Below are positions 50,191-60,609 of a DNA stretch of 64,000 nucleotides, piece by piece. The position numbers and the translations under genes were made by a program. Source of the DNA: Saccharomycopsis fibuligera x Saccharomycopsis cf. fibuligera (lineage: Eukaryota > Ascomycota > Saccharomycetes > Ascoideales > Saccharomycopsidaceae). How positions within the stretch are numbered: the first letter of the stretch is position 1; every line of letters begins with the position of its first letter. The notes under the pieces were generated by a model, which did no database searches, was not told the origin of the DNA, and saw only the letters and a program-made list of their open reading frames with translations. The DNA is taken from assembly GCA_001936135.1 (NCBI GenBank), contig CP012815.1:558001-622000 (forward strand), read 5' to 3'.

Positions 50191-50716
50191 ATTGTTTACG
50201 CTGTTTTTTAGTTTCCATGTTATATTAATATGTTCTTTTCGTCATTATTATTATCATCTTTTATTATTTCTTTATCTATATATTTATTAATTTTTTCCTA
50301 TGCTGCATAGACTGTTTCTCTAACGTTTTTACTTTGTTTCTTTTTCTTTTTCTTCTTACATCTACTTTAAAATTACGGTTTCATAGTGATTTTGTATCCC
50401 ATACATCATCAAGGCAAATGGAAGACTTGTATAGTATTAAAGTGTGTGTGTGTATGTGTGTTTTTATTGTTCGTAGCCGTACAGTTGCATGCGTGCAGAT
50501 CTGCCTCAACATGCCACAAAGCGAACTTTTCACAGAAGTGGAGCGGAGCAAAATCATGGGCTTGTATGAAGTTGAAAGGCCATTTGCCATGAGAAAGCAC
50601 ATCTAAGCAACAGACAACAAGACAACTTGAAACAATACAAGACAAAACATCATAATTATAAAATAAACCCCGCTGTACACATACTATAACATAGCACACA
50701 ACATACAACATCCACA
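50191..50716. other. Intergenic region between EMG1 and the LURP-one-like gene
   Basis: 530 bp with a TG array near 50443-50460. Short frames on both strands lack similarity. Confidence 0.45.
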
Positions 50717-51541
50717 ATGCCAATCTTTGAAGCTCCAGCAGTGTATTCCCAAGCAGCCTACTTGACGGTGCAAATGTATTTTTATGAACATTTTGGATGG
50801 AAAGCTTATTTGGACTACCATACCACAGACGCCAACATTGTACCATTAACCAAGACTCCTTCTGCTTATTATGTCAGAAGAGACAGAAAGAACAGACACC
50901 GGGCAGTGAATGTTTTTGACAGATTTGGTAATAAGGTTTACACCATTGAGAGGGAAAGTCCATTGAATCCAATGTGGTCATTGAGAAAATATCCATCTAG
51001 AAGAGAAGTGGCTACTGTTAGATGTGGGTTTTTCTCCACCTCAGTGGATTGGCACAATAAATTAACAGTTCAACACCGTGAAGTTAAAGATGAATCCGGT
51101 ATTCATGGGAATTTCAAGTCTTTTTACTTGGATGATGGGGCCAAGTATCAATGGACAAGAGGTTCCAAATTTTTGGAAAAGGTCACGAATCCAGAAGGCG
51201 GTGATGAAGAAAATAGAGAAAGAATCGCCAAGGTGAGATTGATGAGACAATTTAAGTTTGATTTTGAGTTGTTGGTTGATGAAAGTAAGATTGATCTTGA
51301 ATATGTATTGGCCACCGCCTTTATTTCAATGATGGTCCAATGGGGCTACGGTGACATCACTGAGACTCGTGGACCAACTTATGTTGGTGAACCTGAAGTG
51401 CCTACTACTACTACCAGTACTACTGAAGTTGTGAAGGAAGCAGTGAAAAAAGTAGAAGAAGTTGAAGAAGAAGAAAAAGAAAAAGACTTGCCGGAACCGG
51501 TAGCGGAAGTTGTTGAGAGAGTGGAAGTTGCTGTAGTTTAG
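50717..51541 (+). CDS. LURP-one/tubby-like fold protein, function unknown
   Basis: 274 aa, ATG at 50717. Residues 1-200 look like the beta-rich LURP-one/tubby C-terminal fold: SAYYVRRD, then VNVFDRFGNKVYTIERES, MWSLRKYPSRREVATVRCGF, and later VRLMRQFKFDFELLVDESK followed by a hydrophobic helix LEYVLATAFISMMVQWGYGD. In tubby-like and scramblase-like proteins such a helix is buried in the barrel. The C-terminus (about 225-274) is Thr/Glu/Val-rich and acidic. No signal peptide. The fold call is from pattern only; related unnamed proteins exist in Candida species. No functional link to neighbours. Confidence 0.6.
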   Translation: MPIFEAPAVYSQAAYLTVQMYFYEHFGWKAYLDYHTTDANIVPLTKTPSAYYVRRDRKNRHRAVNVFDRFGNKVYTIERESPLNPMWSLRKYPSRREVATVRCGFFSTSVDWHNKLTVQHREVKDESGIHGNFKSFYLDDGAKYQWTRGSKFLEKVTNPEGGDEENRERIAKVRLMRQFKFDFELLVDESKIDLEYVLATAFISMMVQWGYGDITETRGPTYVGEPEVPTTTTSTTEVVKEAVKKVEEVEEEEKEKDLPEPVAEVVERVEVAVV

Positions 51542-52798
51542 AAGAAATTGCAGGAATTTTAAAATAGAACAGATTGTTTTAAATTGACACTGTTTTTTTT
51601 TCTTTTTTTTTCGCTTTTTAAATGTAGTCTCAATTTGTTTTCAGACTCTAGTAACGTAGATCGATTACTTTAGTAATGTCAAAACCAGTACTAGATTACG
51701 GAATGTACGATGTGCTGATCTTAGAAACATCGCGCAAAGCATTACAATCCAATGCCAATGCCAATCGCCTTTACAAACCTTTCTTTAGTAATAAGATATT
51801 TGCTTTTTGACTTGTATTTTTGTAACACATACGATATGATTAAAGTGAATGTCGTACACTAATACTTTCAACTGATCGGAGCTGTGTAACTATGGAGGCC
51901 CGATCTCTAGCGATATAACAATAGTACTACTTTATCTAATTTAAGAACTTTCTTTATGCTCTTTGTCTGGTTAAGCAGCATTTTTGGTGCAGCAGCCCTA
52001 TATTATAAACCACCAAGTAATCTCGCTCACCTTACTACAACATAGGCTCAACATTGTACCAAATTGTTACCACAAATCAACACAAATCTTCAAATATTCA
52101 AATCTTCAAATCTTCAAATCTTCAAAATTTTACAGGCGCCTTCATGCGTCCTAACGTATGTAAGAGTAAGTTTCGGCAATTTCCTCGAAAACGCCTTTGT
52201 GTTCCGTGTTAAATATGCATACAGATGCATTAATGTAAGGCAGCGATAATTTTGATGCTAATATTTAATGTTAACATGACTTCGTGGCTCCGTGTGCTTG
52301 CTGTGCTTTAGTTGGAGTTGATTGGCAGACTAGAAAATTTCAATTAAAATTGAATTAGCTTGATTCGGAAGGTTTTCTATGTTGGCTTACATTGGATAGA
52401 ATTGGGCCACACAAGTGGCAAGAATTCTGTATGGTTCTTGGCACTCGGCGATGCAGGTTTTTTAATGAACGTACTGTTGAAAAATGTTGACCATGATTAG
52501 TTATGTTAGTGGTGATTAGGGGTGCTATTGGTGTAATTTGGTAGTACGCTGTGGCTGTTATCATCAACTTGACAGTGATTCTGAAGTTACAATGTGGGTG
52601 TGCGTTGTGTGTTTATGGATTCAAACAAATGATATAAATACTTAATAAGTTCTCTGAATTTTGATGGAATGGTTTTGAGAAGTTAATATATAATTATAAT
52701 CATTCAAAACAAAAATAATTTAATTCGCAAAACACAGCTTCCTTTGTCATAGTGTTTCCCGAAAAACCACAAACTATTAACAACTAATAACACTCTCA
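51542..52798. promoter_or_regulatory. Long upstream region of the subtilase gene
   Basis: 1.26 kb of AT-rich DNA. A tandem CAAATCTT array lies at about 52086-52127. A region this long upstream of a secreted-protease gene fits a regulated promoter, but I see no specific operator. Confidence 0.4.
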
Positions 52799-54208
52799 AT
52801 GAAATTCTCTACTTCCCTCTTAACAGCAGTTGCCGTTGCAAGTGTCGCTAATGGTTTAGTCATCCCATCCGTTGAAGATTCTCAACAAGCTGCTGCTAGC
52901 CTTTCTGCCCCACAAAAGAGAGAAACTGGCGAAGCACCACTTTACACTGCCGGTACTACTGTTCCACACAAATATATTGTTGTTTTGAAGAATGTCTTAA
53001 ATAACGATCAGCTCACTACTCACAAGAACTGGGTTAAAAAGCAACAAAAATCCAATGGTTCCAAATTGTATGCTAAAGAACCACAAAACAAATTTTTTTC
53101 GGTGACTTCTAAGGCCAATATTGATTCCGAAGGTGGAATTGATTTTGACTTCAACATTGATGACAAGTTGAAGGGTTATTCCGGTTACTTTTTAGAAGAG
53201 ACCATTGAAGAATTGAAGAAAAACAGCGATGTTGAATTTATTGAACAAGATGCTGAAGTTAAAGCTTTGGAAAAAACTACCGAATCTAATGCTCCATGGG
53301 GGTTGGCAAGAATCTCCACTAAAAAATCATTGAACGGTGCCAATACCGGAAAATACGTTTATGACAATGAAGGCGGTGATGGTGTCACTTCATTCATCGT
53401 TGATACTGGTATCAATACATCTCATGAAGATTTCGAAGGAAGAGCCTCTTGGGGTACCACTTTCCCATCTGATGGTGATTCTGATGGTGTTGGTCACGGT
53501 ACCCATTGTGCCGGTACCATTGGTTCCAAGACTTATGGTGTTGCCAAGAAGGCTAACTTGGTTGCTGTCAAAGTATTGAACAATCAAGGCTCAGGAACAA
53601 ATTCTGATGTTATCAAGGGTATCCAATGGGTTGCTAAAAAACACAAGGAAAACGCTTCTAAATCTGGCTACAAAGGTTCTACTGCTAACATGTCACTCGG
53701 TGGCTCCAAATCCTCAGCTGTTAATAGTGCCGCTAATGCTGCAGTTGATGCTGGTGTTCATTTTGCCGTTGCTGCTGGTAATGAAAATCAAGATGCTTGT
53801 AACACCTCTCCAGCTTCTGCTGATAAAGTCATCACTGTTGGTGCTTCAACTAACAAAGATGCTAGAGCATACTTCTCCAACTATGGTAAATGTGTGGATG
53901 TGTTTGCTCCCGGTTTGGATGTCTTGTCCACTTGGATTGGTTCAAGCACCGCCACCAATACAATTTCAGGCACATCTATGGCTTCTCCTCATGTTGCCGG
54001 GTTGTTGACTTACTTCTTGTCATTGGCTCCTACTTCTGATTCAGGATTTAGCTCTGCTTCTTCTTTAACTCCAGCACAATTGAAGAAAGCTGTTGTTGCT
54101 TATGGTACTACTGATGCTTTGTCAGATGTTGGCACTGGTTCTCCAAATGTTTTAATTTACAACGGTGCTGGTGGTGATTTGTCTGAATTGTGGTCTGCTG
54201 CAAAATAA
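52799..54208 (+). CDS. Subtilisin-like serine protease (cerevisin/proteinase K family)
   Basis: 469 aa, ATG at 52799. Signal peptide MKFSTSLLTAVAVASVANG, then an inhibitor I9-type propeptide (HKYIVVLKN to VEFIEQDAEVKAL), then the S8 catalytic domain. The triad is D202 (VDTGIN), H233 (HGTHCAG) and S393 (GTSMASPHVAG), with oxyanion N328 (AAGNENQ). Ends shortly after the fold with no GPI or transmembrane anchor. The domain order fits vacuolar cerevisin (Prb1) and secreted proteinase K types. The lack of a long acidic N-terminal pro-region as in Prb1 makes a Ysp3-like or secreted enzyme equally possible. Codon use is strongly biased, suggesting good expression. Confidence 0.93.
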   Translation: MKFSTSLLTAVAVASVANGLVIPSVEDSQQAAASLSAPQKRETGEAPLYTAGTTVPHKYIVVLKNVLNNDQLTTHKNWVKKQQKSNGSKLYAKEPQNKFFSVTSKANIDSEGGIDFDFNIDDKLKGYSGYFLEETIEELKKNSDVEFIEQDAEVKALEKTTESNAPWGLARISTKKSLNGANTGKYVYDNEGGDGVTSFIVDTGINTSHEDFEGRASWGTTFPSDGDSDGVGHGTHCAGTIGSKTYGVAKKANLVAVKVLNNQGSGTNSDVIKGIQWVAKKHKENASKSGYKGSTANMSLGGSKSSAVNSAANAAVDAGVHFAVAAGNENQDACNTSPASADKVITVGASTNKDARAYFSNYGKCVDVFAPGLDVLSTWIGSSTATNTISGTSMASPHVAGLLTYFLSLAPTSDSGFSSASSLTPAQLKKAVVAYGTTDALSDVGTGSPNVLIYNGAGGDLSELWSAAK

Positions 54209-54872
54209 AGTATTACAATCTTTTATTAATTTTTAGCAGCTGGTTGATTCGGTTGCATTCTTTATCTTGCATTTTGATTAACTTCACTTCTTTCAAACTC
54301 TCTCTTCTTTCCAATTTAAAGCTACTGCTGTCTTATTTTGTTTTATTTCTTGTCGCTTAGTCCAGTTTTTGGCCCTACATCTTTATTCATAATTTTCAGT
54401 TATTTCTGCTACATATTTCAATGAAAAAGTTTTTGTTTATATGCTTTTCAGTTGTACTATTACAAAAAAAAATAAAAAATCAGTTTAAAATCATTCTGAT
54501 CAAAGGACAAATAAGCCAAACTAATACGAATTACAAAAAACAAAACAACCATGATGCATACTTAAATAGAAAGATAACGACAAATATACTTGATATATGA
54601 AGCAGCGTAGTAATCCTTACGCTGTCATTGGCTCTTGCCATGATGCATACGCACATACTATATGCATATTACCACATATTCTTGCACAACCAACCACGTG
54701 CCGATGCTCATTGCGAGGAAAAAAGAACCCAAACAGAAAAAGAAAAAAAAAAGCGTTTTGAGCAAAAAAATTTAGCAGAAGCAGAGGTACATTATACAGA
54801 CCGATAGCTGTTACTGCTGTTTGCACGCTACACCAATTCAGACAATATTCATTTTACCATAATACAATAATA
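54209..54872. promoter_or_regulatory. Intergenic region between the subtilase gene and CYC3
   Basis: 660 bp holding the protease 3' UTR and the CYC3 promoter. Nothing distinctive beyond A/T runs. Confidence 0.45.
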
Positions 54873-55895
54873 ATGGGCTGGTTTTGGGCTGATCCAAATG
54901 CGCCAGATGTCGCTCCAACAGTATGTTTTCGTTGCGCCGTTTAGTTTTTAGCTATAATGTTGTCATATCAGAGTGTCAAAAGTCCTGCTTACTAACCCGA
55001 ACTCTTTTTGTATTAGTCTAAATGTCCAGTTAATCACAAAGCGCTTGCATCTTCGTCGAAAGGAGGATGTCCGGTTGATCACAAAGCTTTAGCTGCCGCT
55101 TCTTCTTCTTCTGCTGCTGCTGGCGGTTGTCCAGTGAAGCATAAGGCAACTAGTGCTGCTTCCAAAAACAGCGATGATAAAGTGCCTGCGGTTTGTCCCG
55201 TAAATCATGAAGGATCTGGTTTGAACCCATTAAACAACATGCCAACATACATTCCATCATCCAAGATGCCGGGTCAACAAATCGATTTGCCTACACAACG
55301 TACCATCTCCACTATTCCTAGAGGCGAAGATGACAATGAGGGAAACTGGGAATATCCATCTCCACAACAAATGTTTAATGCAATGGTGCGCAAAGGAAAA
55401 GGTGATGGTATTCCAGAAGATGCAGTTGAGTCCATGGTGGATGTCCACAATTTCTTGAATGAAGGTGCGTGGCAAGAAATTTTACAGTGGGAAAAACCAT
55501 ACACTGAACACAACAAATTAGAACCAAGATTGTTGAAGTTTACTGGCAGACCAGATGACATGTCACCAAGAGCTAGAATGTATTTGTTTTTAAGTAAATG
55601 GTTTCCTAATACCTTTGATGGTAACCCACCATTCGATAGACATGATTGGACAGTACTTAGACCTGAGGGACAAACTCAAGATGGGAAAAAAACTTGGAGA
55701 CAAGTACGTTATGTTATTGATTACTATGGTGGGCCTGATAACGAAGAGGGTATGCCTACTTTCTTTTTGGATGTTCGCCCAGCTTTGGACAATCCTTTGA
55801 ATGCATACGACAGATTCAAGAAATGGAGTGGACCAGTTATTACGAAAGCATTGGGTAAACAAGGTAAAGAAATTGATGTTAATGAGGTTGACTAA
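54873..55895 (+). CDS. CYC3: Holocytochrome c synthase (cytochrome c haem lyase), spliced
   Basis: Predicted exons 54873-54920 and 55017-55895, 308 aa. The 96-nt intron has a perfect GTATGT donor at 54921, TACTAAC at 54990-54996 and TTAG acceptor ending at 55016. Exon 1 encodes [16 protein letters not shown], matching the conserved MGWFWAD start of Cyc3. The enzyme attaches haem to apocytochrome c in the mitochondrial intermembrane space. Exon 2 opens with four Cys-Pro haem-regulatory motifs: CPVNHK, CPVDHK, CPVKHK and CPVNHE; yeast Cyc3 has two. The catalytic domain follows: INPLNNMP-like [47 protein letters not shown] with the haem-ligand His, and PFDRHDW. Identity is secure. Confidence 0.95.
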
Positions 55896-56785
55896 TTGTT
55901 GATTCTGCGTGCATCACATTGCTGTTTCTTCTCATGTCTTTTCATCATCATCATCGTCATCTTCATCCTTTTTGTTTTTGTTTTCTCTTTTATTTAACAT
56001 TTTATGTTAATATTTGGCGTAAAGTCATTATGTTTTTTTTTATCTATTATTTTTTTCCTTTAAATTATGATCTTTAACGGCTTCTTTTTCTGTTTTTTCC
56101 ATTTTATCGTATTTATATTTCATCTATATCATCCTATTTTATAATCTCATAATAGCTGATCTTTTTAAGTAGTTTGTTAGCTTTTCTTTGTATATAAAAT
56201 AACATTTTTTAATAATTATAACTATTGTGCTATCTATCCCATCTGTAATTTTTTTCTTCTAATCACATATACAACGTTACAAACGGAAACACCTGATTCT
56301 ACATCCGGTAAGTCAGTCTTGGTACGATAAAAATTCACTCATTGAAACCATACTACTAAACAGAAAAACAAAGTTCAAAAAATAAAATGTTCTTTTTTAA
56401 ACGACAGATACGCCTTATGTACAGTATTTGGGGGAAGAAATAAAAAAAGGAAAGTTATTTAGCATAGTTTTCTTTTAAATGTTGCGCTAACATCAATTGA
56501 CCAAAAAAAAAGCACATATTAATATCAGCGAGAAATTGTAAGAAAACGTGAATACTCATTTAGTAGTGTGCTGATAAACAGATTTATAAACAAAAAGCAG
56601 ACGGAAATAATACAGCAAAACAAAGACTTAACATTGTCAAGAAAGAGCAAAAACAGAAAAGAAAAACAAAAAAGTATTAACATAAATCATGCTTTATAGT
56701 CTAGACATTTTCTCTATAATGAAGTATATTGGTCGCTACTTTTCGTTTTCATTTTCTGTTTGAGTTTAGTATTTTCTCTCATTCT
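55896..56785. terminator. Convergent 3' region of CYC3 and the PPR gene
   Basis: 890 bp, very AT-rich, T-rich on the CYC3 side and A-rich toward the PPR gene. No gene seen. Confidence 0.5.
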
Positions 56786-59134
56786 CTAATAATCGACGTT
56801 ATCCACATTTTTGGCTTCTGATCTTGCCTTATCCAACACATTAGCTGGCACCTTAACTCCTTGTTCATTCAATTTTATTATCACTGCAGGAATGGATCTT
56901 CCATAACTGTTGAAATTTTGTTGAGCTAAAGATTCCAAGACTTTTTCAGCAATTGCAGTATTAGACTCTTGAAGTGCTCCCTTTAGCACAAAATAGTAGC
57001 TGTATCTGTTTGGTTGCAATTTAGTAGTAGCTTCCTTATCAATCTTGCTGAAATATTCAAATGCTTTCAAAAGTTCACCTTGGCGAGCGAATCCATTGAT
57101 CATCAAATTTAGCATTTGAACAGTCTTGTTAGTGACTTCATGACTATTCCAAAACTGGTCAAAAAGTGCCTCGGCAACAGCAAAGTTTCTGCTATTAAGC
57201 TCACCTTGAATCATAGTCGTGTAAATAGTCTTGTTAATAGGGAAATGGGTTTGCAAGTACTGGAACAATAATCTACCGGCTTCTATGTTGACGCCATCCT
57301 TTACTAACCCATCAATAAGAGATGCATAAGTGACGGCATTCATATCAATACCATTACTTTTCATTTCAGTCAAAATTTTTTCCAATACTTCCTCAGTGAC
57401 AACTTCGCCTCTTTTACGACTTTGCTTAAAAACCATATCAAGCACAACTGTATAAGTAGCCACGTCAGCCTTGGTGCCAAATTTTTCAATTATTCCCAAA
57501 GTTTCACTCACTTTCTCGAATTTCTTCACCTTAGCGAAAATGGACAAAAAGTTGTTCAACAAAAAGATATCTGGTACAAAATTGTCAACGTCAATTTTTT
57601 CCTTGAGTTTGGCAAAAGCAGCATCAACGTTCACTTTAGATTGAGCAAGCAAGTACTCTTTTTCGATAGAGTAAGTGACAGGAATCTGCTGATCATTTTG
57701 AGCCTTTTGGTAAACTTCTTCAACTTTATCAAATTTGTCAAGGTTAGAATAAGCAGCAATCAATGAAGCATAAGTACCAGAATTTGGTTTGCAAGTAGTC
57801 TGTTCAAGCAATTTTTGATAAACTGCTTCCACTTTTTTGGTTCTCAAATCTTTAAAGCCTTTTCTAGAAGCAGCGAAAATCAAAGCATTCCATGACTCCA
57901 CGCTAGGAACAATACCAGCTTTGATCATTTCATTCCATAAAAATAATGATGTAGCAGCAACGTTAGCTTTAGCAAAAATTGACATACTGACGGTATAAAC
58001 CCCTTCAGGAAGAGTTTTACCTTGTACTGCAGCCAATTGTCTCAAACTTTCTAATTCATTTCTCACTTCATTAATATTTCCTCTTCTAGCGTAATCTCTC
58101 AATTTATCCAAAATAGCAGGATCTTCTAAATTTACTGTTTGAGCTCTCAATTGTTTATAAAGGTTCAAGTATGCATTTTGAGTTGAATTGTCTTTGATGC
58201 CTGCTTCTTCGTTCAATTTACCCTTGAGCAAGAATTGAGATGGCAAATTATTAAATCCGAACAACTGCTTGGCGAAATTTGAATCTGCTTTAATGTTATG
58301 TTCGTGAATGTAGCCCAAGTATGCAATTAAACCAGCGGTTCTGACGTTAAAAGCACGTTCAACAAATCTGCCATCACTGCGTTCTTCAGTGGTAAGAGTA
58401 GCCACGTATGGTTTATCCTTAACGTATTCTCTAAACTCAGTGAATAAGGCAAGACCATCTTTAGAAGCACCAATAGAAACCAAATAGTAAATCACTTCAT
58501 TAAAATGCGCAGTAGTAGCGAGATTTGAAGCCATGTAAAATTGCAAAAGAGCTTTTGGGTTTGGAGCGGCAAGAGTGTTGTGTGATGGGTTCTTGGTCTC
58601 TTTTATAGAAGTGGTCAAAAGAAGAGTGAGTGTATTTCTTAATTCTTTACGAGCTTGTCTATGGAACCCAAAATAGCCAAATTCAGATTTCATGGAATCA
58701 TAATTGGCGACAAGATAGTCAAACGCATCATTTGGAGTGGCTTCGACTAAAAGTTTGTTCACATTAACGTTCAACTCTTTGAATAGCGGAGTCAAAGCCT
58801 CTTGTCTTTTATCGTTCTGATATTGTCTGTGTTCTCCATTCTTTGAAGCCTTCCGCTGGTATTGCTCTTCTGACTTCGTTTGAGGCTGTTGTTGGTGCTG
58901 TTGCTGGGGTTGTTGTGATTGCGTTTGTTGTTGATTAAACGAAATGGAAGTATTCGATAAATAGCGGGAGCCAATGGATCGCGAAGATTGGCCAATGAAT
59001 GGTGATCCTTGGGTTGACAACAAGCCAGATAAACTATGGCTAGCACTAGCAGTGCTGTTTTTGGCAACGTAGTTGTTTCTTATTGCCAACTGGAGTAAAC
59101 TGGCACTTTTACGGCCAAATTTCCTGCTGAGCAT
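56786..59134 (-). CDS. Mitochondrial pentatricopeptide-repeat (PPR) protein
   Basis: 782 aa, ATG at 59134. The N-terminus MLSRKFGRKSASLLQLAIRN is an arginine-rich presequence, followed by a Gln-rich tract (about 68-90). The rest is helical repeats: recognisable PPR units include VPSVESWNALIFAASRKGFK, KPNSGTYASLIAAYSNLDKF, KADVATYTVVLDMVFKQ, GIDMNAVTYASLIDGLVKDG and NRYSYYFVLKGALQ. PPR proteins bind organellar RNA for processing, stability or translation. Candidates are Ccm1/Dmr1 (15S rRNA and intron processing) or other fungal mitochondrial PPRs; I cannot decide from sequence alone. Confidence 0.85.
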   Translation of the reverse strand: MLSRKFGRKSASLLQLAIRNNYVAKNSTASASHSLSGLLSTQGSPFIGQSSRSIGSRYLSNTSISFNQQQTQSQQPQQQHQQQPQTKSEEQYQRKASKNGEHRQYQNDKRQEALTPLFKELNVNVNKLLVEATPNDAFDYLVANYDSMKSEFGYFGFHRQARKELRNTLTLLLTTSIKETKNPSHNTLAAPNPKALLQFYMASNLATTAHFNEVIYYLVSIGASKDGLALFTEFREYVKDKPYVATLTTEERSDGRFVERAFNVRTAGLIAYLGYIHEHNIKADSNFAKQLFGFNNLPSQFLLKGKLNEEAGIKDNSTQNAYLNLYKQLRAQTVNLEDPAILDKLRDYARRGNINEVRNELESLRQLAAVQGKTLPEGVYTVSMSIFAKANVAATSLFLWNEMIKAGIVPSVESWNALIFAASRKGFKDLRTKKVEAVYQKLLEQTTCKPNSGTYASLIAAYSNLDKFDKVEEVYQKAQNDQQIPVTYSIEKEYLLAQSKVNVDAAFAKLKEKIDVDNFVPDIFLLNNFLSIFAKVKKFEKVSETLGIIEKFGTKADVATYTVVLDMVFKQSRKRGEVVTEEVLEKILTEMKSNGIDMNAVTYASLIDGLVKDGVNIEAGRLLFQYLQTHFPINKTIYTTMIQGELNSRNFAVAEALFDQFWNSHEVTNKTVQMLNLMINGFARQGELLKAFEYFSKIDKEATTKLQPNRYSYYFVLKGALQESNTAIAEKVLESLAQQNFNSYGRSIPAVIIKLNEQGVKVPANVLDKARSEAKNVDNVDY

Positions 59135-60609
59135 GTTGATTCAAAAAGAGGTTGACGAAGCAGGTCTCACTGGTAGTAGTGGTGTTTTTGTTGTGATACT
59201 GTGAATTTGGTACAGCGACGCAACTTGGTTAGCAATAAAACACTATATGAAAAACGAAAAGCTATTAACCAATTTAAATCCAGATGCTTGTTGTCGTCGT
59301 CGTCGTCGTCGTCGTCGCTGATGTTGTTGTTGTTGTTGTTAAATCTGCTTCCGACGGCGCTTTATATTTGGAAATTTTTTTTTGAATTTTGGGTTTCTCC
59401 AAAGAAAAAGAAAAATATTTTCCGTGATTCCACACAAAGTTCTGCGGTCATGTGACATTCATAATCCTCACTATTAGAGTCAATTTGTAAACCATATGAG
59501 TAACTATCTGCGACATAGCTAATCATTCTTGTTCGGCTGATCTTTGCTGACTTGGAAAAAGGGCTGACTGTATAGTCAGTGTGGTTGGCTATTTCGGAAA
59601 CTGATAGAGTTTAGCGATTAATAAATTTTTTTGAAATGTAATTTAACAATAAATTAGTAAATTTCTCCAAAGAGATCAGCACTAGACAGATGATACTCAC
59701 TAAATTTGACTAAGCAAGTAAAGCAGCTCAGCGCGTTTGACAGATATTGATAACTATAATTATATCAATTTTTAAAAATGTTTTTCTGTGGGCCTTTAAT
59801 ATTTATGGAAAGAATAAACACTTATCCAAAAAGTATAGGCGATCCCTTACACCAAGTAACCAAAAACGTCAAAAATAGTAAATGTATTAATAGTGCTATT
59901 CATCAACGTATTTATCAACATGAATTAACATTAACACTAATACTAATACTAATACTAATACCAATACTTATGCCAATACTAATACTAACATATAAAAGTA
60001 TCAAAAACTCAAAGTAACGATAAACTTTGATAGAAGTGAATAAAAATGGCGCCCAGGTTAAAGATAAAAAAAAAAAAAAACGCTTTTCGAAAAAAATGAT
60101 GGGGTGGGAGAATTTTTGACAAAGTGTGCGCTTTACCTCATAAATAATAAAAAGCATAATATATATAAATATCGACAAGCCAAAACTGAAAAATGAAAAG
60201 AAAAAGGACACAGAAGATATAAGATAGAGGAAGAATAAAAAAATAAAAGGGAAAGGGAAAGATACCGCCTGAAATCTAAAAATTCTATAGTTGTTAAAAA
60301 ATAAAGAGTAAAAAAAAAAAAAAAAAAAAAAAGACGTAATAGAAAAACAAGGAGAAGAAAGAAAAGAAAGAAGCCAAAAGAATAAGGGAAAAAAGAATAA
60401 CAAGATAGAATTTAATTGGATTTCTGTAATTCATTCATCAAACTTATCAAAAATAGAACAAGATATACCTCATTTTGATAGAAATTATCAATGGTAATGT
60501 TGAGCCAATAACAGCAGACTCAATATAGATGACATAGGGGCGAAAGGTGCAAATGCGCAACGATTAACAAGACAGCATAAGAGAGCCGAAGAAAAACCAA
60601 GTAAACAAG
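59135..60609. other. Intergenic region between the PPR gene and TEC1
   Basis: 1.5 kb. Upstream of the PPR gene are GTC and GTT arrays (59294-59340). An ACTAAT/ACTAATACC array lies at 59934-59986. An A run sits at 60310-60331. The part nearest 60609 is the TEC1 3' UTR. A frame at 59778-60017 is built mostly from the ACTAAT array and is not called. Confidence 0.55.
59934..59986. repeat. (ACTAAT)n hexanucleotide array
   Basis: About eight imperfect 6-bp copies downstream of TEC1. Confidence 0.85.

Noticed and set aside
59778-60017. 79-codon plus frame downstream of TEC1
   Set aside because: Half of it is a Leu/Ile run from the ACTAAT array; no similarity.
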